From: Dipteronia dyeriana
Taxonomy: Eukaryota; Streptophyta; Magnoliopsida; Sapindales; Sapindaceae
DNA length: 64,000 nt
Direction of reading: 5' to 3'
NCBI GenBank assembly: GCA_032871835.1
Contig: CM065302.1
Location: 682,001-746,000, forward strand
Shown here: in pieces, positions 34,957 to 44,779 of the stretch
Position numbering within the stretch: position 1 is the stretch's first letter
How the letters are laid out: every line of letters starts with the position of its first letter
Notes under the pieces: model-generated
Told to the model about the DNA's origin: nothing
Seen by the model: the letters and a program-made list of their open reading frames with translations, nothing else
Databases searched by the model: none
Translations under genes and position numbers: made by a program

Positions 34957-35885
34957 ATGGAGTGGTTTCTGAGAGACTTCCTTTAGGTGGGATACCGCCT
35001 CGGAGTGAGAGATATTCCATTGAGGGGGTTCTTTTTGAGGAGCTTGGACAAGTTTGCAGTGTAACGACTAGCCTGAGGGATAAAGTCTCTGATATAGTTG
35101 ACGATGTCGAGGAATTGCTGAACCTGTTTTTGGGTAAGGTTTGAGTCTGGGAAAGTAAGGAGCTGTTTTGCCAGATGAGGTCCAGGGACATATGATCCAT
35201 CTTTGATTTTCATACCAAGGAATTCAATTTCAGTAACACCAATTGAGCTCTTTTTGTCGGATAACATGATTCCATACTTGTCAATGATCTGGTGGAATTG
35301 TTGTAGGAGTTTATCATGGGATTCCTTGTTAGGTGAAAAAAGCAGGATGACGTCGATGTATAACAAGGCAGAGTGAAGGATAGGACAAAAAATCCTAGTA
35401 ACGGCCTTTTGGAAGAGTGAAGAGGCTGTTTTCAGGTCAAAAGGCAGGACTGTCCATTGGTACTGGGCATTCGAGAGCCAGAATGCCGTCTTATACCTTT
35501 CATCAGGGTGGATACCAATTTGCTAGAAAGCTCATTTTAGATCAAACTTAGAGAAAATAGTGGCGTCAGGAAGTTGGGAAAATAATGTGTTGGCCTTGGG
35601 GACTTGGAATTTGTCATCGAGAAGGAAGATGTTGATAGGCTTGTAATCGATTACGAGCCTTTTCTTTCCTCTGATTTGTTCTGAACTTTTTTCAACATAA
35701 AAGGCTTGGCAAGCCCAAGGGGATGAGGTAGGTTCTATCAGCCCTTGCTTGAGGAGTTGTTCACATTCTTCGGTTGCCAGTGAGAGGTCAGATGGGGACA
35801 TTCCCGAATGGGTGGCTTTAGTTGGGTTGACATCTTCATTGAGTTTGAAGGGAAGCTTAATGGAAAAGTTAGGATTTTTCCACAT
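34949..35885 (-). pseudogene. Caulimovirid reverse transcriptase, decayed
   Basis: The segment starting near 35885 holds EECEQLLKQGLIEPTSSPWA, KKRLVIDYKPIN and IFSKFDLK (first catalytic Asp), then stops at 35532. A second segment includes YQWTVLPFDLK near 35450 and the catalytic loop at 35347-35361, which reads YIDV where the family has YIDD, so the second catalytic Asp is lost. FLGMKIKDG and the thumb/connection follow up to 34983. Two or more frame breaks lie within the domain. Confidence 0.88.
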
Positions 35886-36029
35886 GGGGTATGGGTGGTT
35901 GAATTATGCGTGGTTGTTGGTACAAAATTTCAGAAGCTTTTCTTGTATTTGTTGGAAGTTGGCATTGATGGCAGAGATAGGGAAGATCTTGGGTATGTCG
36001 ATGAAAGGTTTGAATTCCCTTTTGTAACG

Positions 36030-36360
36030 AATTCCATTATGGAGGATTCTGATAGCTCTGGATTGGCTGTAGATATCCCATCCGATAAGAATATCTTTGT
36101 TAGGGAGGGGTGTTCCAATGACGAGAGTCTAGAGTGTAAATGAGGGGAAAAACTGTATCCCAACCTTGTGTTTGGAAACCAGGTAGGTAATAAAAATATT
36201 TCCATATGCTGTTAGGAACTCATTTTTTTCTTCTTCCCAGGCTTCTGCAGGCAAGACCTTAGGATTCATCATTAAGGAATGTGCTCCAGTGTCGAAATAG
36301 GCGATGACATGGACAAGTTTGGAGTACTTTGTTGTTAGGAGTCGTTTGAGTCTTGGAACA
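36030..36360 (-). pseudogene. Caulimovirid aspartic protease remnant
   Basis: The active-site triplet D-T-G is encoded by GACACTGGA on the minus strand (36285-36293), in the context AYFDTGAHSLMMNP. Flanking frame is interrupted. In the virus this cleaves the polyprotein. Confidence 0.78.
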
Positions 36361-36369
36361 TGAAAGAAG

Positions 36370-37906
36370 TCAGTTGGTTGACATCTTCTTGTTCTGAGAA
36401 GATAGATTCGATGTCTGCATTGGAAGGGATGTCATCGGCAACCTGCCGGAGCTATTGGATGAGCTTTGCTGATTTTGCTCTTTTGTTAAGACATTGTTTG
36501 GTATAGTGGCCCTCTTGTCCGCAGACAAAACACTTGTTGGATTTGTTCCAGGATTTCCTTGCATTCTTTCTGTAATATTTATATTTCCTATTTCTCTTGG
36601 GATTTGAGAAATTCCTTTCCTTCCGAGGCTGGTTCCTGGAAGGCCGCTTCCTGTAGGATCTGTTGGCTCTACAGTTGCAGTGTTTCGTGGAATTGCATTT
36701 GAGGTGGTATGTAGGAGGAAATTTACAATACCTATCATACTTTGTCTTCTATGATCATTTTTTCAAAGACCCTTTGTGTGGCACAGTTTGTCTAAAGCGG
36801 TGTGAGTGAACATGTGTATTTCCCCTTGGGAAATATCACGTAATCTTCTGCTAGAGAGTTCAATCAATCGTTGGAGTTCTCCTTGTAGTTATGTAGGGAG
36901 AGAATTCAAATACACTTGCCTTAATGTTTCATCGTTGATTCCACCAAGAGCATGGTACCTAAAGAACATGCGTCTGTAGTGGTAGTCTATGTCTCTTTTG
37001 TTAAGAGAGTGGCACCGCATTTCGAAGAATCCTTGTCTGGTCTGCTTGTAGAGTTGAGAGGCATCTCCGAGGAATTCTCGGAAGACAATTCCCGTTGCTA
37101 GGGATACAGACCCGCATCTGACCAGTTGTAACTGCCTGTATTCTCCAAGGGCCTGGTACCAGTCTTTGAGAGATCCAGTGAACCTGGAAACGAATTCTCT
37201 TAAGATGACTTCTGTGTTATTTTCACGCTTTGCTGTCTGTAGGTCGAGCCAGACACTGATTTGTGACATTCTTCTTCTCTATTGGCGGGGAGCTAGGTCA
37301 TCAATGTTGAACCATGGGCCATTTGTAGGCTTTTGAGGGGGGGGGGGGGGGGGGGGGGGCCCGGGCCCCGGGCCTATGGTTTGGTGGTTCATCTACCATA
37401 GGAGCTGGTTCTTTAGAGGTTTCTTCTGAGGATTCGGATGTGTCAACCGTCTGAGTGGATGGCTGGGGATCAGTTTTGGTTGCTAAGAAGATCGAGGAAA
37501 AGTCTGGTAAAACATCTGGATTTGAGTAATTTGCATGATCTGAGGAATCCGGAGAGTCCGAAAAATCTGGGGAATATGTTTCCCATGATGAGGGGGATTC
37601 ATAAGAGGATTCTGTGGGTTCTGTAGGAGTGTAGGAGGTATCTGAAGGGGTGTGGTCATCTGGAGAGGGGAATTGATGAGAGGCTGCATAAAAGGCATGT
37701 TTACGGTGGTCTGGTGCTGTGTGCTTATGACGGTCTGGGGTCTTCTTTTTTCTAGGAGATGTTCTCTTTGTCCTGCTTGAAGATGGCTGGTCAGGATGTG
37801 TAGATAAATATGGGTATTTTCTGAAAAGATCTCCAGTTGATTTGAAAATCTGGGTGTGGTCAGGTGGCCTGTAAGGAGGAGGTGGCGACTGAGTTGGGAA
37901 GATCAA
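36370..37906 (-). pseudogene. Caulimovirid coat-protein region
   Basis: The N-terminal part (37906-37301) is Pro/Ser/Asp-rich and disordered with a basic stretch (RTKRTSPRKKK). It is interrupted by a G/C run at 37337-37359. The conserved core (37269-36889) has REFVSRFTGSLKDWYQALG and the CP-like RCHSLNKRDIDYHYRRMFF. A zinc knuckle, C-x2-C-x4-H-x4-C (KCFVCGQEGHYTKQC), lies at about 36487-36540. The core frame is broken from both neighbours. It would bind and package nucleic acid in the virus. Confidence 0.82.
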
Positions 37907-38184
37907 GGATGGAGAATAAGGATGTGGTCTTGGGATATAAGGTGTGCTGGTAAAATGGTCACGAGTTATCTGATCTAACTGATCCTTGAGTTGTCTGATT
38001 TCCCTTTATTTGCTGTCAAATTTATGGCCAAAATATCCTTAATTAATATACTGGTGGAGATCAACATCTAACCGAGCAACTCTTGATTGCAAATCTGTAT
38101 ACATATTGCGTAGAGTTGAATCTAGGTGTTGGAGGTAGAGGTCATGTTGGGAAACATGGTTTGAGACCTGGTCAATCTTCTGAT

Positions 38185-39606
38185 CTATAGAGTGGAGGAC
38201 TCTATATTGGACTGTGGCATTACGGGTGTGCCAGTTAAGGACTTGTTCAGCCTGGGAAGGCTGCTTGAGGGATCCATCAGGTAGGACCTCAGTAGATTGG
38301 ATGAAAGATCTTGAAAATAGATTCCTTTATGAGTTCGAGGAGGATTCCAGAGGCGAAAAATCTTTATCATAGCTGGACGCCATGAAACAGGGAACGGGAG
38401 CTGGGGTAGGAGGTAGGAGGTAGGAGGTAGGATCCGTTCTGGTTCGTTTGGCTCATCTAGAAGTAATCCTTCATCTTTCAAGATTTGAAGAGCCCTATCA
38501 TATATAGAAAGAGGCTTATTTTTTATTGGTAGTAAACCGTTCCAAGGACTGTGAGGATCCTTTGGATCTCGAGTAACATGAGTTGGCTTACAAGATGACT
38601 TTATAGGTTTGGAACAAGCTCTGCATTCACAGTCTGCATCGCACATTTCTCGGTCAATGTCCCATATGAAATGGCCATTGATCTTGTCAGTATAGACGGG
38701 GGTCCCATCATGTTCAAAACTATGGATTGTAATTTCTTTTTCTGAGGTAACAGGTCGGATCATGAGGACTTGGAACACATGAGGTGCACTGGGTGATGAA
38801 GTGCTGGATGTTGCTTCTAAATCTAGAGTGTTGGTTAAATATGTGGCAGAAGTGTCGATTTGTTCATAAGTAGTTTGGATGGAACCATCGGTTAATTTGA
38901 CGAATTTGGTGTTTGTGGCGACAACAGGGGCAGTGTTTTGGAAGGCCTTCTCATAGTTGGTGATCCACTTGAGATGCATGATTTTTGTGAGCTTTTCTCT
39001 GGGCAGCTGTTTAGGAATCTGGATAATAGTGGGAACTTCATCTTCCCTTTCGGCTTTTATGAAGATGGTATCTCCGGTATGTCCAGGGAAAGGGAGATCA
39101 AGGGCATGATCTTGAAGCCTGTAAGCAATCTGGTGATGTAACGTTGCCATGTAGGAGTTAGGCATCATGGGGGCTCCTACTATTTGGAGTTGGATCTTGA
39201 GACAGTTGTGAAGATTCTGATCCCTGAGTGGGATGTTGAAGTTGGGATAGTAGGTGAGTGAAATGCTTCCTGCATGAAGGGTTGACAGGCAAGTCCCGAT
39301 GATGGCGTGTTCGTACTGTTTATAGATAGTGTTGAGAAGAGCAATTCTGGTTGTGACCGGAAGTTCTTTCCTACCGTGTAGGGTAAGGATTATTCTTATG
39401 GCTCCGATATGCAGATTAGAGTGTCCTTCTTTGATCCATTGGTCAATTAAGGGCTGACCAATTTCTAGGTCGACATATTGTTCAATTGCAGAGGCTGGGA
39501 TCAAGCAATTGTCCAGAGCAGTGGATTGGCGATTTCTGTTGCTAGGGATACAGGCCCGCATCTGATCAGTTGTAACTGCATGTATTCTCCAAGGGTCTGG
39601 TACCAT
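38185..39606 (-). pseudogene. Caulimovirid movement-protein region
   Basis: An open stretch of 473 residues. EQYVDLEIGQPLIDQW, GAIRIILTLHGRKELPVTTR and LHAGSISLTYYPNFNIPL belong to the 30K-type movement-protein fold, which widens plasmodesmata for virus spread. A Cys-rich patch (CDADCECRAC) and a variable tail follow. The first 23 or so codons lie in a 69-bp segment (39538-39606) that duplicates coat-protein-region DNA (37094-37162), so the present N-terminus is not the original one. A coiled-coil linker region, with a stop, continues at about 38110-37940. Confidence 0.82.
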
Positions 39607-39946
39607 TAGTATATATATAGTAATTATTTATTTATAATTTAAGAGTTTAGTTTTGATTAATTCATTTTTTGATATTTTTTTTTGAATTAATTTTTGATGT
39701 GTTACTTTTGTTTAATTTAAAAATTACAATACACAAATTATATTGTTTTTTTTATAGTTTTCAGTAAACCTACCAGACGCGTTTTTTCCGTTTTCATTTT
39801 CAAAATACAACTTTCAGTATATGCTACCAGACGCGTTTTCGGAATTCGAAACTGAAACAAAAAAAATACTGTTTTCATTTTCATTTTCATTTTCATTTTA
39901 TTATCGAAAAATAGCAACTGAAAAACGTTTACAGGACGGACCCTAA

Positions 39947-40212
39947 CTATTACTGTTTTGGTTTTTTTTATTTGTTTTTTATTTGTTTTTGTGTGTTTTT
40001 TGTTGTAGGGTATGGTTTAATTGTAAAGAATCGTATACTTGATCTGGAAGCTACGAAGCTGCATGTTGGTAGGTGCATTATACTTGATCTGGAAGCTACG
40101 AAGCTGCATGTTGGTAGGTGCATTTCCCTTATGAGTGACGGGCATAATCCTTTGTATCTTTCGTATTAAATACTTAATCTATATAACGGGGGAGATGTTA
40201 GCTCTGAAAATA
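39947..40212 (+). pseudogene. Gene fragment copy 1 (second exon piece)
   Basis: Beyond the Harbinger-like element the intron resumes (T-rich, acceptor TTGTTGTAG near 40007). The exon reads GLIVKNRILDLEATKLHVGRC, with a 45-bp in-frame tandem duplication at 40036-40125 that the minus-strand copy at 42.1 kb lacks. Homology with the other copy ends near 40212, where the next element begins. Confidence 0.65.
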
Positions 40213-41715
40213 AGGAGATGCTAGATTATTTACCCAAACTATAAAGGTGGAAATGGTGAGATATGTCACCTTTTTATGTGTGTGTTGTAATGATGTCACC
40301 GTTTTAATAACTTAAGTTTAAAAGACACCTATTATGGTGAACTACCCTAATTACCCTTAAATAATCTATTTTTATTCTCATTGTGCTTCTATCTACACTT
40401 TGAAAACGATAACTCCTCTCTCTCCAAAATAGTTGTCTGAAAATCGATCTACAACTCATCTCTCTCCAAAAAACTTGTCTCTCTCCAGATTATGTTAAAA
40501 AAAATAACATATGTTTGTGATCTTCTTTTATACATTATCATATATTTCTGTGTGGTTTAACAATGTATCTATTCGTTATAATTTGTTGTCTCAATCTTTG
40601 TATGAACATGTATAAACATTTAGTCTCCAGATTCTGTTCAAGACTTTTTTAAAATACTTCGAACCTTTTTTATTAGTGTCCGAGCTATTTTGATTTGATT
40701 ATGAGTTTTTTTATACTTTTCCAAGTTTTTTTGATTTGTCTTCCGAGTTTTTTTGTCAGAAAAGCTCGAATCAAGTAAACGAAAGCTCGGGCACTTTGCA
40801 AAAAAGCTCGGGCACTTGGTAAAAAAACTCGATTCGAGTTTTTTTGCCAAGTGCCCAAGTTTTTTTTAATGGGTTCGAGCTTTTTTACCAAGTGCCCGAG
40901 CTTTTTTGCACTTGATTCGAGACTTTTTATCAAGTGCCCGAGCTTTTTTTTAACTTGGCAAAAAATCTCGAATCAAGTGCAAAAAAGCTCGGGCACTTGG
41001 TAAAAAATCTCGATTGAGACTTTTTGCCAAGTGCCCGAGCTTTTTTTTAACTTGGCAAAAAGTCTCGAATCAAGTGCAAAAAAGCTCGGGCACTTGGCAA
41101 AAAAGCTCGATTTTGCACTTGATTCAAGACTTTTTGCCAAGTGCCCGAGCTTTTTTTTAACTTGACAAAAAGTCTCGAATCAAATAAAAAAAAGCTCGGA
41201 CACTTGGCAAAAAAACTCGGGCACTTGATAAAAAAGCTCGAACCCAGTAGAAAAAGCTCGGACACTTGACAAAAAAGCTCGAACCCTTACAAAAAAAACT
41301 CGAGACTTTTACTGGGTTCGAGACTTTTACTAAAGGCTCTGAGCCTTTTGTAATTATATTTCAAACATATTAAGTACTCACTAGAAAAAAAAAGTTCCGG
41401 GGGCACTGCCCCTGCCCCCCGCGAGCTGACCGGGCTGCTCGACCACCGCGAGCTCGACCCTCGAATGCGTCTGCATAGCGTCTGAGTTTCAATGAAACTT
41501 TCTCTCTCTACTTCATAACTCTCATCGTAAAAAAATGAATCAAATATTCTGATGAAACAACTATCGGGGGTATTTTTGTCCGTTCACCATAATAGATGTC
41601 TTTTAAACATAAGTCATAAAAGTAGTGATAGTGTTGAAACGTCACTTCCAAAAAGTGCTATTTATTTTTTAAGCCCAACTATAAAGAGTGTAAACAATCT
41701 CAACTCAAATTGAAA
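40213..41715. mobile_element. Inverted-repeat element with hairpin-rich core
   Basis: Outer arms of about 140 bp face each other (about 40220-40350 and 41570-41710). Shared words are AACTATAAAG, GTTTAAAAGACA.CTATTATGGTGAAC, and their complements. The core (about 40640-41340) is a cluster of 12-13 copies of CTCGGGCACTTGG or its complement CCAAGTGCCCGAG in alternating orientation, joined by AAAAAAGCTCGA/TCGAGCTTTTTT and CTCGAATCAAGTGC words. A GC-rich patch follows at 41398-41465. There is no transposase. Target duplication not determined. Confidence 0.65.
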
Positions 41716-41719
41716 AAGG

Positions 41720-42027
41720 ATCGGTAATATATAAATCCAAAGATAAAAAGGAAAAAACCATGTTTAAAAAATGGGTACCATATTAACAGATGTTACATTA
41801 TGGGCTATGACTTCAACTGTTGTTAGGAATGTCCTACGATTTCTCTCTACATTTCCTTGACCGATAAGCATCACGTGTGATAAAATAATATAACAATAAC
41901 ACAAAAAAAAAAAACATTCCAACCATAGGAAAATTACCTTACATAACCTTACATAAGATAAGACCACCAGCTATAAATCTAAACAATTATATCTTCAAAA
42001 ACATTCATGGTAAATATGTTTACATTC
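41720..42027. other. Flank of gene fragment copy 2
   Basis: AT-rich sequence continuing downstream (minus strand) from the second gene-fragment copy, probably intron or 3' flank of that gene. It holds a CACGTG core (41872) and has no counterpart in copy 1 because that copy is cut by the element at 40213. Confidence 0.4.
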
Positions 42028-42507
42028 CATATTTTTAGAGCGAGCATTTTTCCCATTATATAGATTAAGCATTTGATGCGAAAGATACAAAGGATGATGC
42101 CTGTCATTCATAAGGGAAATGCATCTATTGGCATGTAGTTTGTAGCTTTCGAATCATATACAGCTTTCAAATCAAGTATATGATTCTTCACAATTAAACC
42201 CTACCATACAACGAAAACAAATTCAAAAAACCAAGAAATAACTCAATCTAATAAACAGTAAATCTTACATTCATAGGGTCCCAACGAAGATTGGGATGGT
42301 CGGGAAACCTGGCAACATAACCTACAGTGTTATGCTCTCTAGCTATAATATCAAGTAAGCGTGAAACTTCAAATATAGAGTACTTTGCATGATCAAGAAC
42401 CATATGGGGATGTGAAACACATTGATCACTGTTTGGAAGAGGCTTAAAAGTCCCTTCAGACACATTCCAAAAACAAATCCTGCTCTTACTTATTCCAAAA
42501 CGGAGGT
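42028..42507 (-). pseudogene. Unrecognised gene fragment, copy 2 (inverted)
   Basis: The minus strand reads RICFWNVSEGTFKPLPNSDQ, MVLDHAKYSIFEVSRLLD, REHNTVGYVARFPDHPN and DPMN at 42507-42269. A 68-bp GTAAG...GTAG intron follows (42268-42201), then GLIVKNHILDLKAVYDSKAT and PIDAFPL before a stop. It keeps the frame where copy 1 has a stop. It is cut at its 5' side by the G-rich array starting at 42508. Protein family unknown to me; the conserved pair of copies shows that it was coding. Confidence 0.72.
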
Positions 42508-42890
42508 CAGGGTTTCAGGTTTTGGGGTTAGGGGTCCGGGGTCTTGGGTCTGGGGTCGAGGGTGGGGGGTTCGGGATTTCGGTTTTTGGGTCTCGGGTCT
42601 AGGTTCCTATGGTCCTAGGGTTTGGGTCTTTGGTTTTTAGGGTTTAGGGTTTAGATTTAGGGTTCCGTGTTTGTGGGTGGTGGGTTCGGGGTTATGGGTT
42701 TATGGGTTCGGGGGGCTTAGGGGTTCGGGTCTTTGGGGTTTCGGGTTTCCGTTTTCGGTTTTTGGGATTTCGGGTCTAGGTCTGTTCGTGGTTTTTGGGT
42801 TTTCGGGTCTAGATCTGTTTGGGTTTTGGGTTTTGGGTTTCAGGTCTAATTCTAGGGGTCTGGGGTTTAGATCATCTCCCTAAATATCAT
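42508..42890 (+). repeat. G-rich degenerate telomere-like array
   Basis: Irregular GGGTTT, GGGGTC and GGGTCT units on the plus strand, including a near-perfect TTTAGGG stretch at 42636-42660. Long readable frames here (Gly/Phe/Val-rich) are products of the repeat. G-quadruplex formation is plausible. Confidence 0.85.
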
Positions 42891-43070
42891 CCATCTCAAT
42901 CCACCATCAATCATCCCCTTCACCACCAAATTAAATTCCACAAACAAGAAAAATAAAACGAATCAACAAAAAAAAACCACAAATCTCATTCATTAATCCA
43001 TATTTTCTGTTAAAACCAAAAAATAAAATTCTAGACATCAAAAATTTGGAAAAAAAAATCTAGAAACTAA
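42891..43070. other. A-rich spacer
   Basis: A-rich sequence with CATCACCACC-type words. No feature seen. Confidence 0.4.
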
Positions 43071-43420
43071 GGTCCCGTTCTGCAGCTGTTTTTCAGTCTG
43101 TTTTCGTTTTTATTTTTCAAAAACGATTTCGAAAACATGTTCGCTAACCGTTTTTCATTTTATTTTCGAAAAACAAAAAAAAAATATGAAAAACAAAACC
43201 AGTGTTAAAAGTGAAAGATTTGAAAAACACAAAATACTTGTTTTTCGTTTTTCTTTTTTCGTTTTTGTTTTTCATTTTGTTTTTCACTTTTATATATATA
43301 AAAATATCATTTTGTTTTTTATTTTGTTTTTCATTTTGTGTCATTTAGTTTTATTATGCGCTTCATATGGCTAAGATAAGTCGAGACAAGATTTTTAAAT
43401 GACCAAAGTGCCCCTATATA
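43071..43420. mobile_element. Left arm of the Harbinger-like element, second copy
   Basis: GGTCCCGTTCTGCAGCTG after TAA (43068-43070), then 340 bp matching 32313-32616 including AACCAGTGTTAAAAGTGAAA and GACCAAAGTGCC. The copy is cut at 43420 by the Tat LTR, so its right terminus is missing. Confidence 0.75.
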
Positions 43421-44282
43421 TGTTGACGTTGATTTCTGGATTGAATCAGAAAAGCCAACAAAGATCAGATTTCAGCTGTGTTTGCAAAGAGATAGAGAAG
43501 GAGAAATAATCGGACACGAGTATTTTACGTGGTAAAACTCCGATGACCGGAGAAACGTCAACGGGTGGTTGAATGATTAACCTAGCCAAAATCCACTATA
43601 AATTTAGAATGTTACAAGCTCTCGATCTCTCATTTTTCTCTCTGTATTCTACTTTTGATTGCTGTGTATACTCTTGTCTACATATTTTTTCGGACGAGAT
43701 TATGGGTCTATTTATATGTGTATAGAATTCTAATCTGCTTTGTACAAGTAATAAAAGATCTTTGCATTTAATCGTGATTTGGTTTCTTTTTCGAAGTAGA
43801 TTGTCTTTCCTGTTTCGGAGACTTGTATTGAGATCGAATGAGACTTTAGTAATGTAGTCCGATTATGACTTATTTCCTTATAAGAGCGTAGTCTTTTTGA
43901 GGAAATATAGGTGTTCTCGGATAATGATCCCTTTATACTTGACATTCTCTTTCTTCTGTAGAGTCCTTTGATAAGGTTACTGGCGTGACTCAACTTGTGA
44001 ACTACTTGCTAGGCTTCTTACTCGGTTGTTATGTTTATCCCGAGTAGGATATGATGTGTGCTGGTCCCGAGTGACGACTCCTGATCCCGAGTAAAAAATG
44101 CATTCTGCTAGCCGAGTATGTTTAATTGATACAAGTCTTGTTTTAATACTTTTTTACTCGGGCTTCTTCTATTTGATGATACCTTGTAGGATGTTTCTTG
44201 GGGGTGCCTATTTGGATGTCCACCTGACAATTTTATCATCTCTGTCAATGACGTGTACGTCTGGTAAAATTCACATATGACA
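43421..44282 (-). repeat. 3' LTR of the Tat element
   Basis: 862 bp, TG...CA (TGTTGACGTTG ... ATATGACA). Directly inside it the minus strand has AATATTTTAAGGGGGTAT, the polypurine tract. CCCGAGTA/TACTCGG words recur inside. No second LTR of this sequence is in the window. Confidence 0.85.
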
Positions 44283-44779
44283 ATACCCCCTTAAAATATT
44301 TTTGTTGAACAAGGTTTCTTCGGGCAAAAGTATTTTAATTAATTTTCAATATCCTTTCAGTTTCTGGGTTGACGTCTTGTCATGATGGCGTGTCTTAATG
44401 TTGACCCTGCAGTTTCGATTCGTCCCCTCACGCGAGATCTTTAATGATGGCGACGCTTTGAAGTTCTGATGGCTGAGGCTAGTTCTTGTTTTGACATGTG
44501 TACTTTACCTCTTCATTTTTTGAGGTTATTTATGAGAAACGACCTATGCGTCTTCCCATGCACCGCCTACGTCATCAAACCTCGTCATTGTTACTTCCCA
44601 CCTTGAAAACCTAGGGTTTCATGCCGTTTCCTCTTTAAATTCTTCGTCATAGGTTGTGCTGGCTCATTTGGAAAAATTTGCAGTAGAAAGAACTTTTCTC
44701 TAACCCAGATTTTTTACAGATAGTCGTGACTCTTTGTTGAAGATCTTGTCAATTCTTTATTCAAGGTTAGTTTCTAATG

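Larger units (their letters stand above)
33147..39606 (-). mobile_element. Endogenous caulimovirid (pararetrovirus) provirus, decayed
   Basis: On the minus strand the regions run in order: movement protein (39606-38185), coiled-coil linker (about 38110-37940), coat protein with a zinc knuckle (37906-36370), aspartic protease (about 36290), reverse transcriptase (35885-35000), RNase H (34956-34600) and an intergenic promoter/leader (33700-33147). This polyprotein order, and the lack of LTRs and integrase, identify an integrated plant DNA virus (Caulimoviridae), not a gypsy element. It most resembles the florendovirus/petuvirus-type arrangement; that is my reading, not a search result. About 6.46 kb is present; family genomes are commonly 7-8 kb. 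Stops and frameshifts lie between and within all regions. The copy looks linearised between leader and movement-protein region. Confidence 0.88.
32313..39943. mobile_element. PIF/Harbinger-like element carrying a nested provirus
   Basis: The ends are GGTCCCGTCCTACAG (left) and, inverted, GGGTCCGTCCTGTAAACG (right). They are flanked by a TAA duplication (32310-32312 and 39944-39946), the 3-bp target typical of this superfamily. The inner arms are rich in GTTTTCGTTTTT/AAAACGAAAA words. The paralogous gene copy at 42200-42268 shows the uninterrupted intron, which acts as an empty site. No transposase is present. Most of the present length is the endogenous virus and the TA-rich DNA around it. 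A second copy of the left arm is at 43071-43420. Confidence 0.78.

Noticed and set aside
33147..39606. Gypsy LTR retrotransposon interpretation
   Set aside because: There are no LTRs and no integrase, and a movement-protein region precedes the coat region, as in caulimovirids.
42422..42883. Gly/Trp/Phe-rich plus-strand frames
   Set aside because: They are readings of the G-rich telomere-like array.
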